Assembly (NCBI RefSeq): GCF_024171695.1
Contig: NZ_JAMTCF010000018.1
Span: 1 to 64,000 of the forward strand
DNA from: Actinosynnema pretiosum
GTDB taxonomy: Bacteria; Actinomycetota; Actinomycetes; Mycobacteriales; Pseudonocardiaceae
Length of the DNA: 64,000 bases
Direction: 5' to 3'
In this document: one piece after another, positions 17,264 to 26,190 of the stretch
How the letters are laid out: each line of letters opens with the position of its first letter
How positions within the stretch are numbered: the stretch's first letter is position 1
Program-made: the position numbers and the translations under genes
Notes under the pieces: generated by a model
Database searches by the model: none
What the model was told of the DNA's origin: nothing
Seen by the model: the letters and a program-made list of their open reading frames with translations, nothing else

Positions 17264-17955
17264 AGGACGGCCTTTCTGGCGGAGGCGGGGTGCAGGTCGT
17301 CGGGCGTCTCGACGTGCAGCCAGTCGCCGACGAACTCGCGGAACGCTACTGCCCCCTGTTCGGCCATCCGGTGCAGCGCGCGGGTGTGGCTGACCCGGTG
17401 GGCGCGCATGATCTCCAGCACCGGTGAGGTGAGCAGGTAGGTGTCGACGACCTCGTAGTGGCCGGTGCGGTCGGGCGCGCGGTGCCAGGAGGCGACCGTG
17501 CCGCCGCGGGCGGTGAGGGTGTGGTGGTTGGTGGTGCGCCAGCGCAGGCTGCCCGCCACGACCGGGCGCCCGTCGTGGTGGTGGGCTGCGAGGAGACCCG
17601 GCAGCAGGGTGGTGTGGTCGAGCAGGACGTTGCCCGCGACCACGATCACCGGTTGGGGCAGCCGGCGGGCCAGGTCGTGGACCCCGGTCCAGCCGGGGGC
17701 GGTCTTGGCCACGGTGGTGATGCGCGGGTCCAGGCCGGTGCGCCACCGATCGGCGTGCCGGTCGATCTGATCGCCAAGGTGTCCGGTGAGCAGCGTGATC
17801 GGGACGCGTGGGTCGGGCAGGGCCGGGCACAGCCGCGCCAGCAGCAGCTCCAGCAGCGGCACGCCCCACACCGATGACAGGCACTTCTGCCGCCACCGGT
17901 TCGCCTCGCCCATGCGGTTTCCCAGACCGCCGCATTGGATGATCACCGAGGTCAT
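17185..17955 (-). CDS. NTP-transferase-like sugar nucleotidyltransferase
   Basis: 256 residues from an ATG at 17955 (ATGA overlap with the LLM oxidoreductase stop). The start MTSVIIQCGGLGNRMG is the GGxGxRxG signature of sugar-1-phosphate nucleotidyltransferases, with a following lysine in RWRQKCLSSVWG. VIVVAGNVLLDHTTLLPGL corresponds to the metal-binding aspartate region. It would activate a sugar phosphate as a nucleotide sugar. The C-terminal 25 residues (proline/serine-rich) run into the kinase gene and may be a non-conserved extension. Confidence 0.78.
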   Translation of the reverse strand: MTSVIIQCGGLGNRMGEANRWRQKCLSSVWGVPLLELLLARLCPALPDPRVPITLLTGHLGDQIDRHADRWRTGLDPRITTVAKTAPGWTGVHDLARRLPQPVIVVAGNVLLDHTTLLPGLLAAHHHDGRPVVAGSLRWRTTNHHTLTARGGTVASWHRAPDRTGHYEVVDTYLLTSPVLEIMRAHRVSHTRALHRMAEQGAVAFREFVGDWLHVETPDDLHPASARKAVLCPPSSSSPALPPPASPPSPAASPST

Positions 17956-18878
17956 GGCCGGTTCTCGTCCAGCAGCGGCAGCACGCGGCTGGCCAAGCGC
18001 TCGAGGACGCGCAGGTCCTGGGAGCACACGCTCAGGTAGCCGATCCCGGCCGCGCACCGGGCGCGCAGCGCCTCGGCGGCCTGGGCGGGGCTGCCGCCCA
18101 GCGTCCACCAGTCGGCGTCCTGGGCAACGGGCGCGGCTTGGGGCAGGTCGCGGATCTGGAGGTGGAACACCGGAGTGGGCTGCCCGGCGGGGCGGGCCCG
18201 GCGGGCGGTGTCGATCTGGGTGGCCACGGAGACGGAGGTGGGGCGGGTGCCGTCGTGGCGGTGGCGGGTGGGCACGGTCAGCGCCACCACGTCGGCCGCC
18301 CGCGCGGCCAGGCGCAGCATCCGGGGCCCACCAGCGGCTACGACCAGTCGGGGCGCACGTACCCCGACGGCATTGGCCACCACCGCCTGCTCGGCGGCAC
18401 CCTGCTCCTCCTGCGGCCGACTGGTCGCCGACGTCGTGGTGAGGGCGCTGGGCCAGGCGTGGCGGAACAGGGCGAGCGTGCGCTCCAGGTGCTTCACGCG
18501 GTCGCTGACGCCGATGTCGAGCGCGGCTAGGTCGCTGCCCAGCCAACCGGCGCCCAGCCCCAGCTCGAACCGGTCACCGGTGACCTGCTGGAGGGTGGCG
18601 GCGGTGCGCACGGTCTGCGCGGGGTGGCGCAGGGAGTCGAGCAAGGTCATCGTGCCCAGCCCGATCGTGCTGGTCTCGGCGGCCAGCCGCGCCAGCAGCA
18701 CGACCGGGTCGGGCAGCGCCACCGCGTGTCCGCCCTCGCGGCGGCTGAGGTGGTCGGGCAGGGAGAAGCAGTCGTAACCCATCGCCTCGCACTCCTGTCC
18801 GGCGGCGACGAGGTCGTTCAAGTCGTGCTCGGGACCGGGGGTGTACTGCACCCCGACCCGCAGGCGGTTCGCGATCAT
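17952..18878 (-). CDS. LLM-class flavin-dependent oxidoreductase
   Basis: 308 residues. A luciferase-like TIM barrel is indicated by LRVGVQYTPGPEHDLNDLVA, YDCFSLPDHLS, STIGLGTMTLLDSLRHPAQT, GDRFELGLGAGWLGSDL and APRLVVAAGGPRMLRLAARA. These enzymes use FMN or F420 with small organic substrates; actinobacteria usually use F420. An oxidoreductase of this class among sugar enzymes is uncommon. ATGA overlap with the glycosyltransferase gene upstream. Confidence 0.88.
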   Translation of the reverse strand: MIANRLRVGVQYTPGPEHDLNDLVAAGQECEAMGYDCFSLPDHLSRREGGHAVALPDPVVLLARLAAETSTIGLGTMTLLDSLRHPAQTVRTAATLQQVTGDRFELGLGAGWLGSDLAALDIGVSDRVKHLERTLALFRHAWPSALTTTSATSRPQEEQGAAEQAVVANAVGVRAPRLVVAAGGPRMLRLAARAADVVALTVPTRHRHDGTRPTSVSVATQIDTARRARPAGQPTPVFHLQIRDLPQAAPVAQDADWWTLGGSPAQAAEALRARCAAGIGYLSVCSQDLRVLERLASRVLPLLDENRP

Positions 18879-20143
18879 GACCGGGTGACCTCCAGATCGA
18901 CCAGCGGCGGGTAGGGGAGAGGCGTGTTCAGGTGGTGCGCGTCCAGGTCGGTGAACCGGTAGCCCAGCGGGCCGGGCGCGGCGTGCCGCAGCGCCGCCGT
19001 GATGGGTTCGACCAGTCCGCAGGCGTTCTGCTCAGTGAGCAGCCGGTGCAGCAGCGAGAACATCCGGACGCCCAGCGCCCAGTTGTCGGGCTCAGCTTTG
19101 GGCAGGTGGGAGTGGGGCAGGGTGATCGCGTTGACCACCCGTCCCGCCGCGTGATCGCGCAGCGCTTGGACCAGGAAGGACAGCTCCAGCCCGTAGCCGG
19201 GGGCCAAGCTCATCCGCGACCAGGCGTCGAGGGTGGCGCCCTGGTCGCCGTGCAGCAGGAAGGAGAAGCGGGTCAACTCCAGGGCGAGGGGGTGGTCGGT
19301 TCGGCTGGCCAGGTACTGCGTCAGACCACGGGAGGACCGGCCGCCGGGCCGGGTGCAGTGCTGCACCGCCTTCTCCAGTTCGGTGCGCGCGGCCGGGGCC
19401 AGCACGCGGCGCAGCCCTTGCGCGGTGGGCACGAACTCTGCGGGCAGCGTCGAGCTCGGCCTCGGCGCGCGGGGTGAGCTGCGGGCCTGGGCTGCGTCGA
19501 GCAGGTCGAGGAAGCCCCAGGTGCGGTCGGTGTCGTGCTTGAGCAGCCCCGGTTCCACAGCCAGGCGCAGTCCACCGCCCTTGGCGAAACCGACCCCTGC
19601 GTAGTGCTCCAGCTCCGGGCCACCACCGTTTTCGGAGGTGAAGCCCAGTGCCCAAGGCGCGTAGAGCGCGAGCGCGTCGACCGGGTCGTAGACCACGTAG
19701 TCGCCGTCGAGCACCACCACGAACCGGCGTCGCGGGTCACCGGGTTCGGCACGCAGCGCCGCCAGCAGCGCCAACACGTGCTCGGTCTTGCCCTCTCTGG
19801 ATGGCGCAGTCGCGTCACGGGCTGCCAAGCGCGGATGCTGCGCGTACACCGCCACGCCGATCTTCAGCAGGGGAGTCAGCTCGGCTGGGACCGGTCCGCC
19901 CTGGTAGCTGACCGCCAGCTGGACCCGCTCGCCGCACAGCGCGTTCCCCACCGCACGGCACAATCGGGTCGCGGCGGTGAACCTGGCCGTCTCCTCACCG
20001 TGGCACAGCACCACCAGGTGCACTCGCAGGTCGTGGCGCTCCAGCGCCCGCTCCACCCGCGCGCGCAGCCACGGCACGTCGTGCCCGTCCAGCAGATGCT
20101 CCAGGTCGACGTCGAACACCCTGTCCGCCGTCGTGGTCGTCAT
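18875..20143 (-). CDS. glycosyltransferase, glucosyl-3-phosphoglycerate-synthase-like
   Basis: 422 residues from an ATG at 20143. A GT-A fold is suggested by VHLVVLCHGEETARF at the N-terminus, the acidic metal motif in RRFVVVLDGDYVVYDPVDAL, and YGLELSFLVQALRDHAAG with a downstream HSHLP histidine, as in GT81/mannosylglycerate-type synthases. The match is by pattern only and the acceptor is unknown. Overlaps both neighbours by four bases. Confidence 0.65.
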   Translation of the reverse strand: MTTTTADRVFDVDLEHLLDGHDVPWLRARVERALERHDLRVHLVVLCHGEETARFTAATRLCRAVGNALCGERVQLAVSYQGGPVPAELTPLLKIGVAVYAQHPRLAARDATAPSREGKTEHVLALLAALRAEPGDPRRRFVVVLDGDYVVYDPVDALALYAPWALGFTSENGGGPELEHYAGVGFAKGGGLRLAVEPGLLKHDTDRTWGFLDLLDAAQARSSPRAPRPSSTLPAEFVPTAQGLRRVLAPAARTELEKAVQHCTRPGGRSSRGLTQYLASRTDHPLALELTRFSFLLHGDQGATLDAWSRMSLAPGYGLELSFLVQALRDHAAGRVVNAITLPHSHLPKAEPDNWALGVRMFSLLHRLLTEQNACGLVEPITAALRHAAPGPLGYRFTDLDAHHLNTPLPYPPLVDLEVTRS

Positions 20144-21171
20144 CTGTTCGCCGCGGTGTAGAGGCGGTCGACCAGCTCGGCCACGGTCGCGGCCTGCTCG
20201 CCGGGGCAGGCCGGGGCGGCACCGGTGGCCACGGCGGCGGCGAAGTCCGAGTACAGCGACGGCGCCTCGGGCAGCTGCGCGTACCTCGTCTGCTCGTGGA
20301 CGCCGCCCTCGCCGCGGAAGACGGTCAGCTCGTAGTCGCGGTAGCTGTCGCCGACGTTGGCCACCCGCAGGGCGCCCTCGGTGCCGCGCAGCTCCAGCAG
20401 CACGTCCTCGGCGCGCGGCAGGTGCCCCAGGAAGGAGAACTCCGCGTGCACCGCGACCCCGCCCTCCAGCTCCAGGTAGGCGATCGCGGTGTCCTCGACG
20501 TCCCCGCCATCGGCACGCCGCTCCAACAGGGCGCGGCTCGTCGTGGCGTGCGCGGTGGTCACCTGGGGGAAGCCGAGCATCCACAGCGCCAGGTCCACGC
20601 GGTGGGTGCCCAGGTCCAGCAGCACCCCGCCCCCGGCACGATCCCGGTCGCGGTACCAGCCGCCCGGCGCGTTGTCCCGGCGCAGCCACCGCGTCCGCAC
20701 CGCGTACACCCGGCCCAACGCGCCCGAGAGCACCAACTGCCGCGCAGCCCAGTGCGCGGGCTCGACCCGGAAGTCGTGCAACGCCGCCAACACCAGCCCG
20801 CGCTCCTCGGCCAGCGCCGCCAGCTCGCGCGCCTGGACACCGCTGGGGCACAGCGGCTTCTCCACCACCACGTGCAGTCCCGCCTCCAACGCCGCCCGCG
20901 CGTAGTCGGCGTGCAGGTCGTTCGGCAGCGACACCACCACCGCGTCCACCAGCTCCGGGTCGAGCATGTCCTCCCAGGGCACTGCCCGGCAGCCCGCCAC
21001 CCTTTCCACCGCCGTAGCGGCGCGCGCCGTGTCCAGGTCGCACACCGCGTTCACCCGCGCCACACCGCCGGTGGCCTGGAACCCGGCCACGTGCCGCGCG
21101 CCGTGCCGCAACCCGACCACGCCGATCCGTACCGCCGCGCCACCGCCGACCCGTTCGCTCAGCGCACTCAT
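20140..21171 (-). CDS. Gfo/Idh/MocA-family NAD(P)-dependent sugar oxidoreductase
   Basis: 343 residues from an ATG at 21171 preceded by GGAGGAGA. N-terminal Rossmann motif AVRIGVVGLRHGARHVAGFQ, the EKP motif (HVVVEKPLCPSGVQA), and C-terminal domain GGGVLLDLGTHRVDLALWML with the conserved Asp/His pair. Members oxidise or reduce hydroxyls of sugars and inositols. First gene of the eight-gene operon that ends at 14386; its promoter must lie between 21172 and the divergent regulator at 21411. Confidence 0.88.
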   Translation of the reverse strand: MSALSERVGGGAAVRIGVVGLRHGARHVAGFQATGGVARVNAVCDLDTARAATAVERVAGCRAVPWEDMLDPELVDAVVVSLPNDLHADYARAALEAGLHVVVEKPLCPSGVQARELAALAEERGLVLAALHDFRVEPAHWAARQLVLSGALGRVYAVRTRWLRRDNAPGGWYRDRDRAGGGVLLDLGTHRVDLALWMLGFPQVTTAHATTSRALLERRADGGDVEDTAIAYLELEGGVAVHAEFSFLGHLPRAEDVLLELRGTEGALRVANVGDSYRDYELTVFRGEGGVHEQTRYAQLPEAPSLYSDFAAAVATGAAPACPGEQAATVAELVDRLYTAANR

Positions 21172-21410
21172 CGCGTCTCCTCCGCTTATCTCGGCCACCC
21201 CAGCCCGAAGCGCGAGCTGTGACTCACGGTGACCAGAGAAGTCGACCGGCACGCCTGGGTGACAGAGGTGCGCGCGGTGCACTCGGAGCGGACGGTGCGG
21301 CCACCCAGTAGGTGCGCGCGCACCAGGAACACCCATTTGCGGGCAGTGCGTCCGCGCGGGGCGCTGCTAGCGTCGCCGCTTTGAACCGTCGGACTCCAAG
21401 GGACGCTCCC

Positions 21411-22751
21411 GTGGACGAACGATTACCCAACGTCATGCTTCGTGACGCGCTGACCATGCTCGGTTGGAGCGCGGAACAACTCGTCGCCCGCGTCAACCAG
21501 GCCCGCCACCGACGCGGCGCACCTCACCTGCACAGCAAGACCGGCTACCACTGGCTGCGCGGCACCAGACCCGCCGCAGACGTGCGGGCCGACGTGCTGA
21601 CCGTGCTCAGCTCCGCGCTGCGCGTGCCGGTGACCGCGACGGCCCTGGGCTGGGACACTGTCCGCCCCCGCAAGGCGGGCCGCGCACTCGACAACCCCGC
21701 TGACGCACGCGCCGCGACCCTGCTGACCGAGGTGTCCCGAGGAGAGCCCATGCACCGCAGGAAGTTCACGACCCTGACCGGAGCGGCCGTCACGGCCGCG
21801 GTCATGGAGCTGTTGCTGCCCGGCAAACGCCTGCCCGCCGCCGAGGACGGGGACGACATCACCGCCAAGCTGATCGACGCGGTGGAGAAGTCGGTGCGCG
21901 AGGCGCGCGACCTCGACGACAGCGAGGGCAGCACGCCCTCCCTGGTGTGGACCGGCGGCCTGTGGCGCAGCCTGGCCACCCTGATCCGGGAGTCCCGCTA
22001 CGACGATGACCAAGCCGGTCGGATGCACACCGCGTTCGTCGAGCTCTCCGAGACCTACGGCTGGGTCCTCTTCGACGCGGGCCTGCACCCGCAGGCCCAA
22101 CGCGTCTTCCAGACCGGCGTCAGCCTCGCCAAGGAAGCCGCCCGCCGCCCCGACACCGACCGCGCCACGGCCAACCTCCTGGCCTCCGCCTCCTACCAAG
22201 CGAGCTGGCTAGGCCAGGTCGACGAAGCCGGGACCTTCCTGGAAGTCGCCGCCCTCCGCGCTGCCCGCTGCCCCACCCCGCGCCTGCTGGCGGTCCTGGC
22301 CGACCGCCGCATCACCCTGGCGGGAGCCCAGCCAGGTGGCGACGACGCGGTGCACCGTGCCACGGCCGAAGCCCACGAGCACCTCGACGGCGCTGTTCCC
22401 GGCGCAGACCCCTGGTGGTCCCGGTGGCTCGGCCACACCGACATCGACGCCAATGCCGGTCGCGCTTGGCTCGCGCTCGACCGTGTCGACCGCGCCGAAC
22501 AGCACCTGGCCCACCACCTCGCCCCCGCCGGTGAACCGCCGCGCGACCACGCCCTGTTCGCCACCGACCTCGCCCACACCCGGCTGCGCACCGGCGACGT
22601 TACCGGCGCCTGCGAAGCCGTCAACTCCGCCACGGCCTCGATCGGCCAGATCGCCTCACCGCGTGTGCACCAGCGCTTGGACCAGGCGGTCACCGCCTTG
22701 CGTGAACAGCACTCCGACCACCCGGCTGTCCAAGCCCTGACGGCTGCCTGA
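21411..22751 (+). CDS. HTH/TPR regulator divergent from the sugar operon
   Basis: 446 residues from a GTG at 21411, eight bases after AAGGGA. N-terminal HTH region (LPNVMLRDALTMLGWSAEQL, with GYHWLRGTRPAADVRADVLT), then an HRRKFTTLTGAAVTAAVMEL segment often seen in the middle of these NsdA-like actinobacterial regulators. TPR-like helices follow to the end. It is transcribed away from the oxidoreductase gene, so it is the likely regulator of the 14-21 kb operon. A CTAGCGT element at 21367-21373 resembles a -10 box. Confidence 0.75.
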   Translation: MDERLPNVMLRDALTMLGWSAEQLVARVNQARHRRGAPHLHSKTGYHWLRGTRPAADVRADVLTVLSSALRVPVTATALGWDTVRPRKAGRALDNPADARAATLLTEVSRGEPMHRRKFTTLTGAAVTAAVMELLLPGKRLPAAEDGDDITAKLIDAVEKSVREARDLDDSEGSTPSLVWTGGLWRSLATLIRESRYDDDQAGRMHTAFVELSETYGWVLFDAGLHPQAQRVFQTGVSLAKEAARRPDTDRATANLLASASYQASWLGQVDEAGTFLEVAALRAARCPTPRLLAVLADRRITLAGAQPGGDDAVHRATAEAHEHLDGAVPGADPWWSRWLGHTDIDANAGRAWLALDRVDRAEQHLAHHLAPAGEPPRDHALFATDLAHTRLRTGDVTGACEAVNSATASIGQIASPRVHQRLDQAVTALREQHSDHPAVQALTAA

Positions 22752-22824
22752 CAGCAGGGTACGCCTCCGGGGAGGGCTCGTTGCCTGCCGTCATCCGTCC
22801 CTGTCCACTCTTTGCAGGCTCCTC

Positions 22825-23781
22825 TCAGCGTCGGCGAGGTCGTGAGGGGGCCCGGTCGCCGAAGGTCCAGTGGAACCCGGCGACCCCCTCGAACGCGTCG
22901 ACGTACCGGTGCACCGACCCGCCCTGCTTCAGCGGTTCCGGCATCTGCTCGGTGATCGGGCCGTCCAGTCCGTCCCAGATCGACCACCACACCGCCTCGG
23001 GCAGCAGGTCGGGGTGGAACTGGACGTCGAGCGAGACGTTCTCCACCGGGTTGCGGCAGGCGCGGCGGAACTCCGCTGGTGGGGGCGCGCTGTAGTCGAA
23101 CAGCGTGCGGTACTCGAAGGAAGTGGTCTGGCCCGGCTCCAGTGGGTGGTGGAAGACGATGTCCACGGCGTAGACGTCCGGTTCGGCAGTCCGGTACACC
23201 GGGCCTGCGGTACCGCCGCGCAGGACCTCCACCGTCGCCGCCGAGGTGTCGAACCGGTAGGCGTAGCCCCGTAGCGGCCCCAGGGCCCGGACGACGTGCA
23301 CCGTGCGGTGCGCTGCAGGGAGCCCGTCGGCACCGACGGTGTGGAACTCGTGCAAGTTGATCGTCTGATAGCTCAAGGGTGCGGCTGGTTTCTCTGGCAC
23401 GCCCTGCTCCGTGGACAGGACCACCAAGCGGGCGGGATCGCCGCCCGAGAACAGCGCCCACAGCTCGGCCCGGTGTAACTGGCTCATCTCGAAGGCATCG
23501 GTGAACAGGCGCAGAACGCTGCTGCCGAGGACGTGCCCGGCTAGGGCGCGGCTGACCTTGTCCTTGAGCCTGCGGGGCAGTTCGAGGTCGCGCTCGGACT
23601 CCTCGCCTTTATCCCGCTGGTACTCGGCCAGCGTCTGGCACACCATCGCCTGGTTGATCTCGCGGCCCTTGTGCCGGTGGGACTTGAGAGAACGTTCCCA
23701 CCGTCGACGGTAGGGGGCGTGATCGGTCAGGAGTTCCCGCAGGCGCGTGGCAGTGGCCCGCACCCGGTCGCGATCGCTCAT
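22825..23781 (-). CDS. hypothetical protein
   Basis: 318 residues from the second ATG (23781; an upstream start at 23814 is possible). The N-terminal 100 residues are charged and helical (LRELLTDHAPYRRRWERSLK ... LPRRLKDKVSRALAGHVLGS) and could contain a DNA-binding helix pair. The C-terminal 200 residues are beta-rich (YAYRFDTSAATVEVLRGG ... VDIVFHHPLEPGQTTSFEYR). I do not recognise the family. Convergent with the regulator gene upstream; no operon partner. Confidence 0.65.
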   Translation of the reverse strand: MSDRDRVRATATRLRELLTDHAPYRRRWERSLKSHRHKGREINQAMVCQTLAEYQRDKGEESERDLELPRRLKDKVSRALAGHVLGSSVLRLFTDAFEMSQLHRAELWALFSGGDPARLVVLSTEQGVPEKPAAPLSYQTINLHEFHTVGADGLPAAHRTVHVVRALGPLRGYAYRFDTSAATVEVLRGGTAGPVYRTAEPDVYAVDIVFHHPLEPGQTTSFEYRTLFDYSAPPPAEFRRACRNPVENVSLDVQFHPDLLPEAVWWSIWDGLDGPITEQMPEPLKQGGSVHRYVDAFEGVAGFHWTFGDRAPSRPRRR

Positions 23782-24036
23782 CCGACGACACTCCAGCTCG
23801 TGCACCGCGTCCACCTACGGCTCCCACCCGCCACGGTGTCGCATACCGCGCTCCCGGCGAAGTGCTCCGCAGCTGAACCACCCGATCGTGTCCTGCCCAG
23901 CTCACAGACCTGATCACGCTGGCGGAAGGCCTGGTCGCACTGAGAGGAGGCGCGGTCTGCGACAGCCGTGCGACAACCACCCCGTAGACCAAGACGTGAC
24001 CGGCTCCACCTCCCCACGACCAAGGAGGAATCGATC

Positions 24037-24366
24037 GTGAGCACCATCAGGAAGGCGCTCGGCGCGGCCACGGCGGCGCTGTTCGCCCTCGGGGCGTTCA
24101 TCGGTACCGACACCGCAGCCCAGGCCGCACCGCTGACTGAGGAGGCCCGCGGTAGCGCTGCGGCGTACTGCATCGCGCAGATCAACGACGACCTGCAGGG
24201 TGGCTACTCGTACTGCGTCAACACCGTCGGTACCCACCGGGTCGCGCTCTACTGCGAGAAGCCCTTCTTCGGGCGCTGGGTCTACGGGCCGTGGAGGTCC
24301 AGTGGGCAGGAGAGCCACGCCAACTGCGGCTGGTTCGAGTACGTGACTCAGGCCTTCACCCAGTAG
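24037..24366 (+). CDS. small secreted protein with four cysteines
   Basis: 109 residues from a GTG at 24037, eight bases after AGGAGG. A signal peptide (IRKALGAATAALFALGAFIG ... AAQAAP) is followed by about 75 residues with four Cys (AYCIAQ, YSYCVN, LYCEKP, ANCGWF), probably two disulfides. Aromatic-rich C-terminus (RWVYGPWRSSGQESHANCGW). No family recognised. Monocistronic, followed by a strong hairpin at 24430. Confidence 0.72.
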   Translation: MSTIRKALGAATAALFALGAFIGTDTAAQAAPLTEEARGSAAAYCIAQINDDLQGGYSYCVNTVGTHRVALYCEKPFFGRWVYGPWRSSGQESHANCGWFEYVTQAFTQ

Positions 24367-24429
24367 TCGCTCTCTGACGAGGCGACTGCTATCACCACTG
24401 GGTCAACCGTGTGTGATCGATGCGGTCGT

Positions 24430-24463
24430 GAAGGGCTTGCCTTCGAGCTTCGGCAAGCCCTTC
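24430..24463 (+). terminator. rho-independent-type terminator hairpin
   Basis: GAAGGGCTTGCC (24430-24441) pairs perfectly with GGCAAGCCCTTC (24452-24463) across a 10-base loop. Lies 64 bases after the secreted-protein gene. No T-tract. Confidence 0.7.
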
Positions 24464-24651
24464 CACGGCTCGATTTCCCACGTTCCAGATATGTTCGTGA
24501 GAGGACTGGTGCTTGCGCGCGACTGGTGAACGTATTGTTTGGAAAGCACGCAATTCTCGCGAATGCTGTGACAGAAGGTTGCGGACTGGAGAAGTCGAAG
24601 TTGCCGGTGAGCTTCCTGTCTTGTTTGTTCGATCACGCTGACGCGTCGCCT

Positions 24652-25926
24652 CTACGGGGAGTCGGTGGGCACTGCCTCGACTTTCGCGAGGCGATGCCAG
24701 GTTCCTTCGCGGCCGTCAATCGGCTGGTGATCGTCGGTGATTTCCCAACCGGTGGGCCAGGTCGTCATCGCTAGATGCCTCGCGATTGCCCCGTGGAGCA
24801 TGAAGTCTCCGGTGAAGGTTACGTTATTGAATGCGACGTTCCCGGTGAAAGTTGCAAGGTGAAACATGGCGTCTCCGGTAAAGGTTGCCATGCGGAACGC
24901 GGCGTCTCTGGTGAAAATTGCTTTGCCGAACTTGGCTTCTCCGGTGAAGGTTGCCATGCGGAACACGGCATTTCCGGTGAAGGTCGTCTCGTGGAACCAG
25001 GAATTACTGGTGAAGGTTGCCATGTGGAACACGGCGTCTCCGGTGAAGGTCGCCCCGATGAACACGGCGTCCCCGATGAAGGTCGCCCCGACGAACTCGG
25101 AGCGATGTGGTCTGCAGTTGGCGATGTTGAAGTCGATTAGGGTGGCGTTGGTCAGGTTGAGGTCGGTCTGGGGCCAGTAGGTCTTGGCCTGGTGGCTGGG
25201 GCCGGGGTTGAGGTGATAGGTGAGGATGTTTTGGGCTGTGAGGCGGACCTCGCGTTCCTGGACTCGTTCGGTATAGCGATCGCGGGTGGCGTCATCGGCG
25301 GGCGGAAAGCCGGGCATGGTGTAGGGCATACGCAGGTAGGCACAGAGCACGTTGACCACGGTCTGGCGGTGATCGGGGTTGTCCTGGGCGAGGCGTTCGA
25401 GAGCGTAGAGGCCGGCCAAGCGGACCGGGGCCTTGTCCGAGCCGAGTTGTTCGGATGCCTTGGTGTAGAGCTCGGTGACCTGGCGGTCGGCGGCGTCTTT
25501 CTCTGTGGCTGCGGCCACGCGCTCGGCGTGCAACCGGTTGTGCTCGGCGACCTCGCGCTGCAGTTCGTAGGCGCGGGCGACGTCGGCCTGGTCGCGTTCC
25601 TTGTGCACTAGGGCGACCTCGGTGGCGTGCTGGCGACGCCAGGCCAGGTAGAGGGCGAAGAGCCCGCCGCTACCCAGGCCGATCGTCGACCCGGTGCGCA
25701 GAGCGTCGAACCGCGCGGCGATCAAGTCCCGGCCGGACAAACCGGCGGTGCCTGCCCACCACAGCACGGTCACCAGAGCAGCGGTGAGCACGAAGATTCC
25801 GGCGGCGATCAGCGCGATCGTGCGGGCGGGCATCGGCCGCAACGGCTCCCGCAAGGACGTCGCGGAGACGGGGGGAGCTTCTGGGACTGACGGTCGGGGT
25901 AACGAGACGGAGGGGTCGCTGCTCAC
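24652..25926 (-). CDS. membrane protein with C-terminal pentapeptide-like beta-helix repeats
   Basis: 424 residues from a GTG at 25926. Two membrane helices (IALIAAGIFVLTAALVTVLW near residue 40 and a second near 85), a coiled-coil region rich in Glu/Ala/Arg (RDQADVARAYELQREVAEHN), and a helical linker. About ten repeats of an F-x-x-A-T-F-T-G-D-A type unit follow between residues 290 and 385, which should form a right-handed quadrilateral beta-helix. The coding DNA is correspondingly repetitive and of lower GC. The function of such membrane-tethered pentapeptide proteins in actinobacteria is unknown. Confidence 0.75.
   Translation of the reverse strand: MSSDPSVSLPRPSVPEAPPVSATSLREPLRPMPARTIALIAAGIFVLTAALVTVLWWAGTAGLSGRDLIAARFDALRTGSTIGLGSGGLFALYLAWRRQHATEVALVHKERDQADVARAYELQREVAEHNRLHAERVAAATEKDAADRQVTELYTKASEQLGSDKAPVRLAGLYALERLAQDNPDHRQTVVNVLCAYLRMPYTMPGFPPADDATRDRYTERVQEREVRLTAQNILTYHLNPGPSHQAKTYWPQTDLNLTNATLIDFNIANCRPHRSEFVGATFIGDAVFIGATFTGDAVFHMATFTSNSWFHETTFTGNAVFRMATFTGEAKFGKAIFTRDAAFRMATFTGDAMFHLATFTGNVAFNNVTFTGDFMLHGAIARHLAMTTWPTGWEITDDHQPIDGREGTWHRLAKVEAVPTDSP
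24830..25095. repeat. imperfect ~30-bp tandem coding repeats
   Basis: Roughly nine imperfect units built on GGTGAAGGTTGCCATG-like cores follow each other within the pentapeptide-repeat gene. They encode the ATFTGDAxF modules and are not a CRISPR array: the units are contiguous and translated. Confidence 0.7.
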
Positions 25927-26190
25927 CCCACGATCATCCGGGACCGCCCTGGTGAGTTCGCGACCGCCCGGTGACTTGCTGTAGGTCTAGTCATCGCGCT
26001 GTGTGGGCCGGCCACCTGGGACCTGTCCCGTACTGCGGAAACGCTACTCGATGAGCTCGTGGCGACGGAGCAGCGCGGCTGGTGTCGGGACAGGACGCGT
26101 CGTCCGGGTGGTCAGCAATTCCCGCAGTTGCGGCCCTGATTCTTCTCGTTCGAGCAGGTTGGCCGCGACCGCATCGGCCCATAGGAAGCC

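Noticed and set aside
24403-24636. 77-codon minus-strand frame downstream of the secreted-protein gene
   Set aside because: It runs through the terminator hairpin, has low third-position GC and lacks a ribosome-binding site.
24830-25095. Regularly spaced repeats that might be a CRISPR array
   Set aside because: Units are contiguous, imperfect and translated as ATFTGDAxF modules. There are no distinct spacers and no cas genes nearby.
25927-26190. Possible decayed gene between the pentapeptide and helicase genes
   Set aside because: Only short frames of about 60 codons without family features or start signals. Treated as intergenic.
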